A stretch of 64,000 nt of DNA from an uncultured Bacteroidota bacterium (GCA_902771735.1 CACXXO010000002.1:1-64000), one strand, 5' to 3'; shown: positions 35,919-44,756, counted from the stretch's first letter. Translations and numbers: made by a program. Notes: generated from the sequence alone by a model not told the origin.

Positions 35919-36392
35919 TTAACTATTCACCCCCATCGCTTTTCTCAATCTCTCCTTTGTCCGCACCAGTCTCACGCTAACGTTCTTCTCTGTCATTTCC
36001 AGTGCGTTGCCTATCTCTTCGTAGCTGTATCCGTCCAGTTGCATCCTCACTATCGTCCGGTCGGGTTCTTCCAGGTGCGATATCTGCTCGTGTAGCTCCT
36101 GAAGCAGGCCGTTTTCCTCGGCGCGCTCGTCGTATCCTTCGGGCAGACTGTCGGTGTCTTCGGTGCGCCGCAGGGCGTCGATGACCGCATTGCGGGCGAT
36201 CTTCCATGTCAGTGCCGCCTGCTGCACACTGCCGAGGGCCAGCAGACGCTCGCGGTTGCGCCAGAGGGCTATTGATGCCTCCTGGATGAGGTCGTCGATA
36301 TCCAACCCTCTGTGTCTGAATCGACTGCAGAGAGTGAAAATCAACCCTCGATAGCGATGGAGCAGCTCTTCGAATGGATCCTTGTTTCTCAC
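35919..36392 (-). CDS. ECF-type sigma factor 1
   Basis: 157 aa with GTG start at 36392. Region 2: LLHRYRGLIFTLCSRFRHRG followed by LDIDDLIQEASIALW; region 4: LEEPDRTIVRMQLDGYSYEE and IGNALEMTEKNVSVRLVRTK. Clearly paralogous to sigma-2 (33150), including the start context. The bipartite motif at 36396-36428 ends 3 bp before the GTG. First gene of cassette 1: sigma, membrane protein, B1, A1. Confidence 0.85.
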   Translation of the reverse strand: MRNKDPFEELLHRYRGLIFTLCSRFRHRGLDIDDLIQEASIALWRNRERLLALGSVQQAALTWKIARNAVIDALRRTEDTDSLPEGYDERAEENGLLQELHEQISHLEEPDRTIVRMQLDGYSYEEIGNALEMTEKNVSVRLVRTKERLRKAMGVNS

Positions 36393-36395
36393 GAA

Positions 36396-36428
36396 TATAA
36401 TAACGTAGAAACATCAAAAAAAACTACA
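36396..36428 (-). promoter_or_regulatory. Shared ECF-type promoter motif before sigma-1
   Basis: Minus strand: TGTAGTTTTT, 11 bp, TACGTTATTATA. The last 12 bases are identical to the sigma-2 copy. Confidence 0.75.
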
Positions 36429-36550
36429 CCACCCCCGAAAAAAATTTTCAAAATAATGTTAAAAATATTTAAAATTTCCCGGTAATACGCTGTGTTTTAG
36501 CCTCATGTTATACAGAAATACACGTAACTGGTTGATAAACAGTACCCTGT

Positions 36551-36652
36551 ACCTACCAACTCCTACCCAACTCCTACCCAAGTCCGTATCAACGTCGTAC
36601 CAAGTCCGACGCTGGTAGGAGATGGTAGGGCGGAGGTAGGGTGGTGGTGGGG
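36551..36652. repeat. Palindromic CTACCAACTC-type repeat, copy R3
   Basis: Left side CCTACCAACTCCTACCCAAC and further units; right side GGTAGGAGATGGTAGGG and more. More decayed than R2 and with a longer centre. Lies in the 337-bp divergent gap between sigma-1 and the S8 protease gene; the gap otherwise holds only the two promoters. Confidence 0.7.
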
Positions 36653-36669
36653 ATATATTTTTTATGTGG

Positions 36670-36704
36670 TTTGTGTTCAATTTGTAATTTTTATTTATAT
36701 TTGC
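36670..36704 (+). promoter_or_regulatory. Promoter of the S8 protease gene
   Basis: TTTG (36670-36673) and TATATTTGC (36696-36704), spacer 22 bp, about 25 bp before the ATG. Confidence 0.6.
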
Positions 36705-36729
36705 ATTTTTAGATATTAATACTTTTATT

Positions 36730-39603
36730 ATGCAAGTTGTTCGTACAGTATTTGTTATGTTTTTGGCGGCCGCCGCTGCTATTGGAGTGCCTCAAACCTT
36801 GCTGGCTCAAGATTGTGTTTCCTACACTGCAATGTCGGCCAATGGTCTTTCGCCCGAAGCGGCTACCCTGCTGTTGCAGCTCCGCAGCGACAAACCCAAT
36901 CTGGACCACCACCCCATGCTGAAGGTGGATGGACAGGATTTCATCTCGTCGTTTGTTATCCCCGCTGTGGATGTGAAAGATGGAAAAAAAGTTGCAGAGT
37001 GGAGAAAGGCCGTAGACCGCCTCGGGGTGAAAGTGGTTTCCGAAGGCCGGCAGTGGACGGTCCTCATCCCTGTTGGCGCTTTCGAGGCGCTCGCCACCTC
37101 GGGTCTCTGCAGCTATATTGACCTCGGCCACAAGAACACGCTGCATAACAACCGCATTCGCGGCCAGTTTGCTGCCGACTATATCCATCGAGGCGAGGGT
37201 TTGGCACAGGGCTACGACGGCACCGGCGTGGTGGTGGGCATCATCGACGTGGGCTTCGACTTTGGCCACCCCTCTTTTTTGGATTCCACCGGTTCAACGC
37301 TTAGAATCAAGCGAGTGTGGAGCCAGCTCGACTCTTCGGGCACCCCCCCGGAGGGGTTTTTCTACGGATCGGAATATGCTACACCCCAGGCCATCCTTGC
37401 CGCTCGCAAGGATAATTATGCTCATACCCACGGTACCCATGTGGCCGGCACGGCTGCCGGATGCGGCGCTCCCGATTCCTCCGGCCGCTATTATCGCGGT
37501 ATCGCTCCGGCCGCCGACCTCGTGCTCGTGGGCACAACCCTTCAAGACCCCGACGTCTACAACGCCATCCTCTATATCCACCGCTACGCACGCTCTGTGG
37601 GCAAGCCCTGTGTCATCAATATGAGCCTCGGCGACTTGATGGGCTCGCACGACGGACTCACCGGTATCGACGCCAACATCGCTAACTATCTCAATGCGCC
37701 GGCTCATACCGACAGCATCGTTCTTGTCGCTTCGGCTTCCAATGATGGAACCATGCCTGTGCACCTGCACCGTCAGTTCTCGGATACAGATACCGCCCTG
37801 TCGACGATAATAACCGTGACCGACACGGCCGATATCCAGATGGGTGTCGACATCTGGGGCGAAACGGGCAATACTTTCGACGTGGAGATGAGCCTCTACA
37901 GAGCCTCCTCCGGAACGACGGTGGCCTCTTCGCCGCTAATGCACTGTGCGGCAGGCATGGACAGCGCCTATTCCTTTGTGTTGGCCGACTCTGCCAGCGG
38001 AACCCCCTACGTGTGTACTGTGACAATCACTCCCGACAACCCGCTGAACCATAGGGCGAATGCCAGAATAATAATGAACAAAGCACGGTCGGAGCGAGGG
38101 TTCCCGTATTTGGTGCTAACGGTGCGCTCGCATTCGGCCAATACCCACATGTGGTGTTCTTCTGGCTACTTCATCTCACGTTCAGAATATCCCGCTTCGG
38201 TGCGTGGCAACGACGATTATTCCATCGGCGGTGTTGGCACCAACGGCACATCGGTCATCTCGGTGGGCAGTTACAATGTCCGTCAGGCATGGCGTCGCCC
38301 CGATGGAAGCACGTATGTTAACACTATGTGTCCTGAAGGCGCAATCAGCTACTTCTCGTCGCACGGTCCCACTATCGACGGTCGCTCGAAACCCGACATT
38401 GCCACCCCGGGAGCCGAAATAGTCTCGTCGGTTAGTTCTTATTATCCCGATTATCTGACGAATGAATATCTTTTCGACTCGGTGATATGGAATGGCCAGA
38501 CGAAATACTTTGCCACCATGAGTGGCACCTCTATGGCGTCGCCTGCCGCTGCCGGTGTGGTGGCACTGTGGCTGCAGGAGAACCCTGTCCGCAATGTTGA
38601 CTCTGTCCGTGCCATCATGCATGCTACGGCACTTCAAGACGAGTATACAGGGGTCATAGGCGAAAACGGAAGCAACATCTGGGGCTGGGGTAAACTGAAC
38701 GCCCTGGGCGGTCTGCCGACGAACGGACAGTTTTATTCCCTTGTCCTCAAGACCGACAATGTACGTGGGGGCACGGTGGAAGGTGCCGGACGCCACATGC
38801 CGGGTATGCGCACCGTCACCGCATATCCCGCGCGGGGTTATGTCTTCGCGCAATGGGAAGACGGTGTCACCGCCAACCCCCGCCAGGTGAATCTGGTGAG
38901 CGACACAACCCTCGTGGCCATTTTCGAAAGAACGATGGATTGCGACACCATTGTCGAGTTCCCCACAGTTCTGACCGTCGATGAGGATGCCAACTGCTGG
39001 TATAACATCGATGGCGACGGCGACGGCGAGAAATGGGCGCCAATCATGTCGAGAATAGCGGTGATTTCTCTTGCCAATACTGACGATTGGCTTATCACGC
39101 CGCCGATCAAGGTCGTCGCGGGTCTGGGATTCCGATTCAACGTTCAATCGCTGACTGGCGACGTACGCCTGTCTGTTACTGCGGCCGAGGGGTCGACCGA
39201 CACCGCTGATTTTACCAATGTACTCATCGACGAAATAGCGAACACCATGACTTCGGGTACTACCGTCAACCTCTCGGCCTATGCCGGACGCACGGTGCGA
39301 CTGGCGTTACGTGCTTATGGTGCGACACAGAGTTCCATCATTATGGTAGACAGCCTGCAGTTTGTACTGGAAATGCCTTCTGTGGGTATTCCCGATTCTG
39401 ATTCCGAAGCCGTGGGCTATTCTCTCGACGGCCGCACCCTCACCCTGTTCAATCCTCAGGGCCTGCCCGTCACGGTCTATGACGTTGTTGGACGCCTTGT
39501 CGCCACCTTTGAGGCGCCAGTGTCGTCGCTCACCCTGCCGGCCGCCGGCGTCTATACCATCCGCTATGGCAACAATGCTGCCCGCAAGATTGTCGTCCGG
39601 TAA
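36730..39603 (+). CDS. S8 (subtilisin-like) serine protease, T9SS cargo
   Basis: 957 aa. Signal peptide (about 1-27), then a prodomain-like region. Catalytic triad in S8 motifs: GIIDVGFDFGHPSF (Asp about 173), THGTHVAGTAAG (His about 234) and GTSMASPAAAGVVAL (Ser about 601). After the peptidase come a divergent InlB-type repeat (GYVFAQWEDG...VAIFER, about 675-735), a jelly-roll resembling cleaved-adhesin domains (about 755-880) and a T9SS type A sorting domain ending AARKIVVR. Secreted and probably surface-attached; a role in degrading environmental protein is inferred. Confidence 0.92.
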   Translation: MQVVRTVFVMFLAAAAAIGVPQTLLAQDCVSYTAMSANGLSPEAATLLLQLRSDKPNLDHHPMLKVDGQDFISSFVIPAVDVKDGKKVAEWRKAVDRLGVKVVSEGRQWTVLIPVGAFEALATSGLCSYIDLGHKNTLHNNRIRGQFAADYIHRGEGLAQGYDGTGVVVGIIDVGFDFGHPSFLDSTGSTLRIKRVWSQLDSSGTPPEGFFYGSEYATPQAILAARKDNYAHTHGTHVAGTAAGCGAPDSSGRYYRGIAPAADLVLVGTTLQDPDVYNAILYIHRYARSVGKPCVINMSLGDLMGSHDGLTGIDANIANYLNAPAHTDSIVLVASASNDGTMPVHLHRQFSDTDTALSTIITVTDTADIQMGVDIWGETGNTFDVEMSLYRASSGTTVASSPLMHCAAGMDSAYSFVLADSASGTPYVCTVTITPDNPLNHRANARIIMNKARSERGFPYLVLTVRSHSANTHMWCSSGYFISRSEYPASVRGNDDYSIGGVGTNGTSVISVGSYNVRQAWRRPDGSTYVNTMCPEGAISYFSSHGPTIDGRSKPDIATPGAEIVSSVSSYYPDYLTNEYLFDSVIWNGQTKYFATMSGTSMASPAAAGVVALWLQENPVRNVDSVRAIMHATALQDEYTGVIGENGSNIWGWGKLNALGGLPTNGQFYSLVLKTDNVRGGTVEGAGRHMPGMRTVTAYPARGYVFAQWEDGVTANPRQVNLVSDTTLVAIFERTMDCDTIVEFPTVLTVDEDANCWYNIDGDGDGEKWAPIMSRIAVISLANTDDWLITPPIKVVAGLGFRFNVQSLTGDVRLSVTAAEGSTDTADFTNVLIDEIANTMTSGTTVNLSAYAGRTVRLALRAYGATQSSIIMVDSLQFVLEMPSVGIPDSDSEAVGYSLDGRTLTLFNPQGLPVTVYDVVGRLVATFEAPVSSLTLPAAGVYTIRYGNNAARKIVVR

Positions 39604-39633
39604 AATTATATTCGCCAATTCTTAAAAAAGTCG

Positions 39634-39642
39634 TATTTTTGC
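39634..39642 (+). promoter_or_regulatory. -7 promoter element for typA
   Basis: TATTTTTGC, about 25 bp before the ATG at 39668. The -33 region is not convincing. Confidence 0.5.
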
Positions 39643-39667
39643 AATTCGTTTTTAACAGTTCATTTCT

Positions 39668-41503
39668 ATGCAAAACATTAGAAATATTGCAATTATAGCT
39701 CACGTCGACCACGGCAAGACCACCTTGGTCGACCGCATGCTTCATCAGGCCAAGCTTTTCCGTGACAATCAGGAGACCGGCGAACTTATCCTCGACAATA
39801 ACGACCTCGAGCGTGAACGCGGCATCACCATTCTTTCCAAGAATGTCAGTGTCCGCTATAAAGGCTACAAGATTAATATCATCGACACACCCGGCCACAG
39901 CGACTTCGGTGGCGAGGTGGAGCGTGTGCTCAACATGGCCGACGGCGTCCTCCTCGTGGTCGACGCCTTCGAAGGCCCCATGCCGCAGACCCGCTTTGTG
40001 CTGCAGAAGGCCATCGAACTGGGTCTGAAGCCCATCGTCGTTGTCAATAAGGTAGACAAGCCCAACTGCGACCCCGAGCTGACGCAGGAGGCCGTCTTCG
40101 ACCTGATGTTCAACCTCGGCGCCAACAACGACCAGCTCGAGTTCCCCACCGCCTATGGCTCGGCCAAGCAGGGCTGGATGGGCGAGGATTGGAACACCCC
40201 CACCGAGGACATCTCCTACCTCATGGACCTCATCATTGAACATATCCCCGAGCCCAAGACCGACGAAGGAAATACCCAGATGATGATTTCTTCGCTCGAC
40301 TACTCTTCTTACCTCGGCCGTATCGCTGTGGGACGTCTCCACCGCGGCACGCTGCAGGCTGGTCAGAGCATCACCCTCGCCAAACGCGACGGCTCGATGA
40401 TAAAGACCAAAATCAAGGAACTCTACGTCTTCGAAGGGCTCGGCAAAGAGCGTATCAAGACTCCCGTCGAAGCCGGCGAGATCTGCGCCGTACTCATGGA
40501 TCTCGACAAGAACGTGGCTTTCGAGATCGGCGATACCATCTGCGATGCCGACAACCCCGAGGCGTTGCCTCCCATCAAAGTCGACGAGCCCACCATGTCT
40601 ATGCTCTTTACCATCAACAACTCGCCCTTCTTCGGCAAGGAAGGCAAGTATGTCACCAGCCGTCACCTGCGCGACCGCCTCTTCGCCGAACTGGAGAAGA
40701 ACCTCGCCATGCGCATCGAGGAGACTGGCTCGCCCGACGCGCTGCTCGTCTACGGACGTGGCATCATGCACCTCTCCGTCCTCATCGAGACCATGCGTCG
40801 TGAAGGCTACGAGCTCCAGGTGGGCCAGCCGAAGGTCATCATCCGTGAGATCGACGGCCAGAAGTGCGAGCCCATCGAGCAGCTGACGGTTTTGGTGCCC
40901 GAGGAGTTCTCCTCCAAGGTAATCGATGTCGTCACCCGCCGCAAAGGCGAGGTGGGCACCATCGACACAAAGGGCGACCGCGTGCAGCTCGACTTCACCA
41001 TCCCCTCACGCGGCATCATCGGTTTGAGAAACACCCTCCTCACCGCCACCAACGGCGAGGCTATCATCGCCCACCGCTTCCTCGAGTTCCAGCCTTGGAA
41101 AGGCGACATGGACGACCACAAATACGGTGCCCTCATCGCCAAGGAGACCGGCGAGGCCACGGCCTACAGCATCAGCAAGCTCCAGGACCGCGGTCCCTTC
41201 TTCATCGAGCCGGGCGACCACGTCTATGCCGGCGAGGTCATCGGCGAGAGTCTGCGCCCCGGCAACGACATCGTCATCAACGTCGTCACCGCCAAGAACC
41301 TCACCAACATGCGCTCCAAGAGTGCCGACGACAAGAGCACCTGCTCGCCCGCCATCAAGATGAGCCTCGAGGAGGCCATGGAGTACATCCGCGAGGACGA
41401 GTACCTCGAAATCACCCCCTCCAACCTCCGCATCCGCAAGATCATCCTCGACGAAATCGAGCGCAAACGCGCCCGCATCGCTGCCGGCTACAAGGACGAG
41501 TAG
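39668..41503 (+). CDS. typA: Translational GTPase TypA/BipA
   Basis: 611 aa. Ribosome-binding GTPase involved in stress and cold response and 50S assembly. G1 [12 protein letters not shown] (about 12-23), G2 [12 protein letters not shown]3 [16 protein letters not shown]4 VVNKVDKP; the C-terminal BipA domain includes [19 protein letters not shown] and [19 protein letters not shown]. Length is typical. Single-gene unit closed by a bidirectional terminator (41517-41559). Confidence 0.97.
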   Translation: MQNIRNIAIIAHVDHGKTTLVDRMLHQAKLFRDNQETGELILDNNDLERERGITILSKNVSVRYKGYKINIIDTPGHSDFGGEVERVLNMADGVLLVVDAFEGPMPQTRFVLQKAIELGLKPIVVVNKVDKPNCDPELTQEAVFDLMFNLGANNDQLEFPTAYGSAKQGWMGEDWNTPTEDISYLMDLIIEHIPEPKTDEGNTQMMISSLDYSSYLGRIAVGRLHRGTLQAGQSITLAKRDGSMIKTKIKELYVFEGLGKERIKTPVEAGEICAVLMDLDKNVAFEIGDTICDADNPEALPPIKVDEPTMSMLFTINNSPFFGKEGKYVTSRHLRDRLFAELEKNLAMRIEETGSPDALLVYGRGIMHLSVLIETMRREGYELQVGQPKVIIREIDGQKCEPIEQLTVLVPEEFSSKVIDVVTRRKGEVGTIDTKGDRVQLDFTIPSRGIIGLRNTLLTATNGEAIIAHRFLEFQPWKGDMDDHKYGALIAKETGEATAYSISKLQDRGPFFIEPGDHVYAGEVIGESLRPGNDIVINVVTAKNLTNMRSKSADDKSTCSPAIKMSLEEAMEYIREDEYLEITPSNLRIRKIILDEIERKRARIAAGYKDE

Positions 41504-41516
41504 TCTCTGATTATAT

Positions 41517-41559
41517 AAAACATGAGGGGCGTTTCCACCGGAAACGCCCCTCATGTTTT
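41517..41559. terminator. Bidirectional terminator after typA
   Basis: Perfect 16-bp arms CATGAGGGGCGTTTCC (41521-41536) and its complement (41540-41555), loop ACC, flanked by AAAA and TTTT. Confidence 0.93.
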
Positions 41560-41563
41560 GTCG

Positions 41564-42067
41564 TTATTCTTGTAGTGAGAATTTAATGGGGAGATAATAC
41601 TGTTGACGTACCACGTTGTTTTGCCACATTGCAGGTTTCCATTTAGGCATCAGATTGACTACTCGGACAGCTTCATCACCACATCCGCAACCGATGTCTC
41701 GTACAACCTGCACATTTTTGATGCTTCCATCTTGTTCAACAATAAATGAGACATAGACTCTGCCTTCGATTTTATTATCAATGGCCTCTTTGGGGTAATG
41801 GATGTTCTTTTGCAAAAAAGATTGTAGTGAATCCTCGCCACCGATGAACTTTGCCTCTTGAAAAATATAAAGAATGGAATCAAGTTCTGTTGTTGCAAAA
41901 TATTCGTAGATAAGTCTTTGAAGCTGGAGTTCTCTACATAAAAGAGAATTTTCTTTTTCTTCAATCCTGGCCTCTCGTTCATAAAGGGATTCTTTTTTAT
42001 CTCCTTTACAGGCAGAAATAATACCAATAGTACACACTATTGCACCGAGGAGAAAGACTTTCTTCAT
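41564..42067 (-). CDS. Lipoprotein with TonB C-terminal-like domain
   Basis: 167 aa. Signal ends GIISAC (Cys 20), then a charged segment (about 21-80) that may form a helix, and a C-terminal domain (about 80-167) with NIHYPKEAIDNKIEGRVYVS, FIVEQDGSI and MPKWKPAM, the TonB_C pattern. Unlike energy-transducing TonB it has no N-terminal membrane anchor of that type and no Pro-rich spacer, so it would be tethered by lipid. Bacteroidota have many such orphan TonB_C proteins; role unclear. Confidence 0.75.
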   Translation of the reverse strand: MKKVFLLGAIVCTIGIISACKGDKKESLYEREARIEEKENSLLCRELQLQRLIYEYFATTELDSILYIFQEAKFIGGEDSLQSFLQKNIHYPKEAIDNKIEGRVYVSFIVEQDGSIKNVQVVRDIGCGCGDEAVRVVNLMPKWKPAMWQNNVVRQQYYLPIKFSLQE

Positions 42068-42091
42068 TTTTTTTGCATTTAGTGGCTATTT

Positions 42092-42493
42092 TTAGAGAAC
42101 GTTCCAAAACACTTGTGGCAGGTAGACGTTTTCCAGCGAGGTGGCTTCCTTGAACAAGGGGGCCACCTCGTCGGGTGTATAGCCCGCTATGCCACAACCG
42201 ACGGCAGTGACGAGGAAAGTCTGCTCGGGGTGTTCCTTGGCACAGGCGATAAAATGCTCCACGGCATGTTGCAGTGAGGCTTTGCCCTCCATGGTGGGCA
42301 ACGCATAGGTGCGCCCTGTCAGACCCTCGCCGACACCCCATTCGGCACCGAAATTCTTGTAGGCATACCAGGCGGCTCCGCCGCCGTGGGAACCCTGGAT
42401 GTTGCTCCCGAAAACAAAAATCTCGTTCTCGCCGAGGGTGGCGATGCGGTCCGACGCGATGCGGTGTCCGCTAATAATCTGTGCGTTTTTCAT
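42092..42493 (-). CDS. Macro-domain-like conserved protein
   Basis: 133 aa. Key features: ENEIFVFGSNIQGSHGGGAA near residues 22-41, then WGVGEGLTGRTYALPTM, and LVTAVGCGIAGY followed by the VAPLF segment. The order of a FGSN/GGGAA loop, a PTM/PT segment and a GCGIAGY strand resembles compact macro-fold proteins of the phage-derived A1S_2505 type that may bind ADP-ribose or nucleotides. No ligand can be named from sequence. Minus-strand TATCTTTGC at 42521-42529 is its probable -7 element. Confidence 0.6.
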   Translation of the reverse strand: MKNAQIISGHRIASDRIATLGENEIFVFGSNIQGSHGGGAAWYAYKNFGAEWGVGEGLTGRTYALPTMEGKASLQHAVEHFIACAKEHPEQTFLVTAVGCGIAGYTPDEVAPLFKEATSLENVYLPQVFWNVL

Positions 42494-42520
42494 ATCGTAA
42501 GTGTTTTAGATTTCCGACTG

Positions 42521-42529
42521 CAAAGATAC
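42521..42529 (-). promoter_or_regulatory. -7 promoter element for the macro-like gene
   Basis: Minus-strand TATCTTTGC, 28 bp before the start codon. Confidence 0.5.
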
Positions 42530-42665
42530 GAATTTTTTTTTTATAAAACGACGAAAGAATCGAATTGCTCCAAACCATGCAGGCATTCGGGCAATTATGG
42601 GCTCCACAAGGTCGCCGGCAACAGTTCGCTAATTTGGAATAATTCGCCGTTATTATTTTTTTTCG

Positions 42666-42674
42666 TATCTTTGC
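42666..42674 (+). promoter_or_regulatory. -7 promoter element for the HEAT-like/alkD pair
   Basis: TATCTTTGC, 7 bp before the ATG at 42681, so the message may have almost no leader, or translation may start at the second ATG (42687). Confidence 0.5.
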
Positions 42675-42680
42675 AGTAAT

Positions 42681-43169
42681 ATGGTGATGCATATCGATGA
42701 TATTAAAGCGTTGGCAAAGAGCGCTCACGACGATGCCGGGGTGCGCGAGCGGCTGTTCAACGCCATGCTCTCCGGCAAGGGGAAAGAAGCCTCCAATGCC
42801 GCCTGGGCGTTGACCCACCTTCCCAAGGAAGACACTATATATATAAATATGTATCGCGCGCGATTGGTACAGTTGGCGGTGACCACCCCGGAGGTGCCGC
42901 TGCGGCGCCTCTCCATGGTGCTGCTCGAACGGCTGGAGTGGGGGAGGGACGACGTGCGCACCGACCTGCTCGACTTTTGCATTGAGCACATGATGATCCC
43001 CGACGAGCCCTACGGCGTCAAAGCCCTCTGCATGAAACTGGCCTACTGCCAGTGTCGTCACTACCCCGAGCTCTGTGCCGAACTGAAACAATGCCTGCTG
43101 TTGATGGAACCCTCCGAACTCGGTGCCGGCGTGAAACACACCCGCGGAAAAATACTGAAACTGCTATGA
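42681..43169 (+). CDS. Helical (HEAT-like) protein paired with AlkD homologue
   Basis: 162 aa, all-helical by composition, with Leu-rich segments such as ASNAAWALTHLPKED and LRRLSMVLLERLEWGRDD at intervals suggesting HEAT-type helix pairs. No catalytic motif recognised. Its TGA overlaps the ATG of the AlkD-like gene, so the products are probably made together and may interact. Seems to be a conserved Bacteroidales arrangement, but I cannot test that here. Confidence 0.65.
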   Translation: MVMHIDDIKALAKSAHDDAGVRERLFNAMLSGKGKEASNAAWALTHLPKEDTIYINMYRARLVQLAVTTPEVPLRRLSMVLLERLEWGRDDVRTDLLDFCIEHMMIPDEPYGVKALCMKLAYCQCRHYPELCAELKQCLLLMEPSELGAGVKHTRGKILKLL

Positions 43170-43825
43170 CAATACAGGAAAAACTCTTCTCGCTGCGCGA
43201 CGAGAAATATGCAGTCTTCTCGGCGAAGCTCATCCCCACGGTGTCGCCCGACCGCTTCATCGGCGTGCGCTCACCGCAGCTCCGAGCCCTTGCCAAAGAG
43301 TTGAAAAACAATACTTCAGGGTTTTTCGGGGAGTTGCCCCACCAATATCACGAGGAGAATATGCTGCACGCCTACCTGTTGTGCGAAGGGAAAAAATACG
43401 AGATTGTCGTTGAGGAAACGGAACGCTTCCTTCCCTACATCGACAACTGGGCCGTCTGCGACGCGCTGGCACCCCGCGTCTTTGCACGCCACAAAGAGAA
43501 ACTCCTGCCGGGAATCAGGAAGTGGATGTCCTCGGAGCACGAGTACACCATCCGCTTCGGCATCGGCACCTTGATGCGCCACTTCCTCGATGCCGACTTC
43601 CGGCCGGAACACCTCAGGTGGGTCGCCGCCGTCGACCGCGAGGAGTACTACATAAAGATGATGCAGGCCTGGTACTTCGCCACCGCCCTCGCCAAGCAGT
43701 GGGACGCCGCCCTCCCCATCCTCGACACCCTCACCCCTTGGGTCCGCGCCAAATCCATCCAGAAAGCCCTCGAGAGCTTCCGCGTCAGCGACGACCACAA
43801 ATCTCTCCTCCGCACAATGAGATAA
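43166..43825 (+). CDS. AlkD-like DNA alkylation repair protein
   Basis: 219 aa from the ATG at 43166. Resembles the AlkD/HEAT-like DNA glycosylase family that excises bulky or positively charged alkylated bases: SPQLRALAKELK, the segment YIDNWAVCDALAP with the Trp-Asp pattern, IRFGIGTLMRHFLD, and WVRAKSIQKALESFRVSDDH near the end. Family length is about 220-235. Followed by a strong terminator (43861-43899). Confidence 0.85.
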   Translation: MTIQEKLFSLRDEKYAVFSAKLIPTVSPDRFIGVRSPQLRALAKELKNNTSGFFGELPHQYHEENMLHAYLLCEGKKYEIVVEETERFLPYIDNWAVCDALAPRVFARHKEKLLPGIRKWMSSEHEYTIRFGIGTLMRHFLDADFRPEHLRWVAAVDREEYYIKMMQAWYFATALAKQWDAALPILDTLTPWVRAKSIQKALESFRVSDDHKSLLRTMR

Positions 43826-43860
43826 ACCTGCCGTTTGACATATGTTAACTTAAATCCATA

Positions 43861-43899
43861 GCCCAGAGGCGGCCTGAAAAGCCGCCTCTGGGCTTTTTT
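43861..43899 (+). terminator. Terminator after the alkD-like gene
   Basis: GCCCAGAGGCGGC (43861-43873) and GCCGCCTCTGGGC (43881-43893), loop of 7, then T6. Confidence 0.92.
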
Positions 43900-43964
43900 A
43901 TGTGTTTTCGATGCGGTAGGTACACGTATCAGTCAGTATATCATTGGCATGGACTTCGTATGAA

Positions 43965-44048
43965 CTACCTATCAACTCCTTACCAACTCCCTACCAACTC
44001 CTACCACAGTAGGTGTTGATAGGGTAGTGATAGGACAATGATAGGTGT
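43965..44048. repeat. Palindromic CTACCAACTC-type repeat, copy R4
   Basis: Left side with units CTATCAACTCCTTACCAACT and onward, centre CACAG, right side TAGGTGTTGATAGGG. Centre identical to R2. Lies in the 935-bp gap 43826-44760. Confidence 0.8.
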
Positions 44049-44238
44049 TAGCAATTTAAGATTTATTAAGTTAATTGTTATGGTGTTTTTCCGATTGACG
44101 ACAAGAGAATGATTCCGTAGGTGCCTTCTGTACGATTGTTTTCGTGACCAAGGCTTTTCGGGTTGCATAGGGTAGGGGAGCGGAATGTAAGGTTTAGGGA
44201 TTGCATGCCGAAAGAGTATCCGGACAAATAGTAAAAGA

Positions 44239-44370
44239 ATGAATTTTTTTGATGGAAATGAAAAAAGGGGAAAATCGACGCTGAGCAACTTTCTCGACAT
44301 TCTGGAGCGTCGGGTAGCCAAGCACCGAGATAGGCGCTTAGAAGCGAAATTTCAAGAATTACAAATGTAA
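44239..44370 (+). CDS. Possible 43-residue small ORF
   Basis: ATG at 44239 to TAA at 44370. The product is charged with a plausible amphipathic helix (TLSNFLDILERRVAKHRDRR). Its last codons overlap the first TTACAAATGTAA palindrome. No obvious ribosome-binding site or promoter. It could be a remnant of a longer gene; the frame is open from 44191. Low confidence. Confidence 0.25.
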   Translation: MNFFDGNEKRGKSTLSNFLDILERRVAKHRDRRLEAKFQELQM

Positions 44371-44440
44371 TTCAAATCATGCTCTTCTACAAGTGTACAA
44401 GTGTAAATTTTGAGCAAATTTACATATATTACATTTGTAA
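44359..44440. promoter_or_regulatory. Operator-like palindromes, upstream cluster
   Basis: TTACAAATGTAA at 44359-44370, two overlapping TACAAGTGTA sites at 44388-44397 and 44396-44405, and TTACATTTGTAA at 44429-44440. All fit TTACA-N2-TGTAA. They stand 320-400 bp before the HTH gene in AT-rich DNA. Confidence 0.65.
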
Positions 44441-44667
44441 TCACAGAACATCTGTAGTTTTTGTTAAAAGAATTAATAAATCATATAATTGCACTTAAAT
44501 ATGGTTAATAATAAATACTATAGTGTGCATTGTATTAAGTAATAGATAACGTGTTTTGTTGTTTTAAAGCAATAGTATGTATGATGATGTTTTTAAAATA
44601 TTATTATGTTATATATCAATATTTTAATTATTATTTTTTAAACAGATAGATTAATTTATGTAAGGTG

Positions 44668-44756
44668 TTACAAATGTAATATTGTAAAAATGATTTGCGC
44701 AAGTCAAAAAATGTATGTACATTTGTAATTTGAAAATATGAATGTTACATATGTAA
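44668..44756. promoter_or_regulatory. Operator-like palindromes, proximal cluster
   Basis: TTACAAATGTAA at 44668-44679, GTACATTTGTAA at 44717-44728 and TTACATATGTAA at 44745-44756, the last ending 4 bp before the HTH gene's ATG. Their placement suggests that the encoded regulator controls its own gene. Confidence 0.7.
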
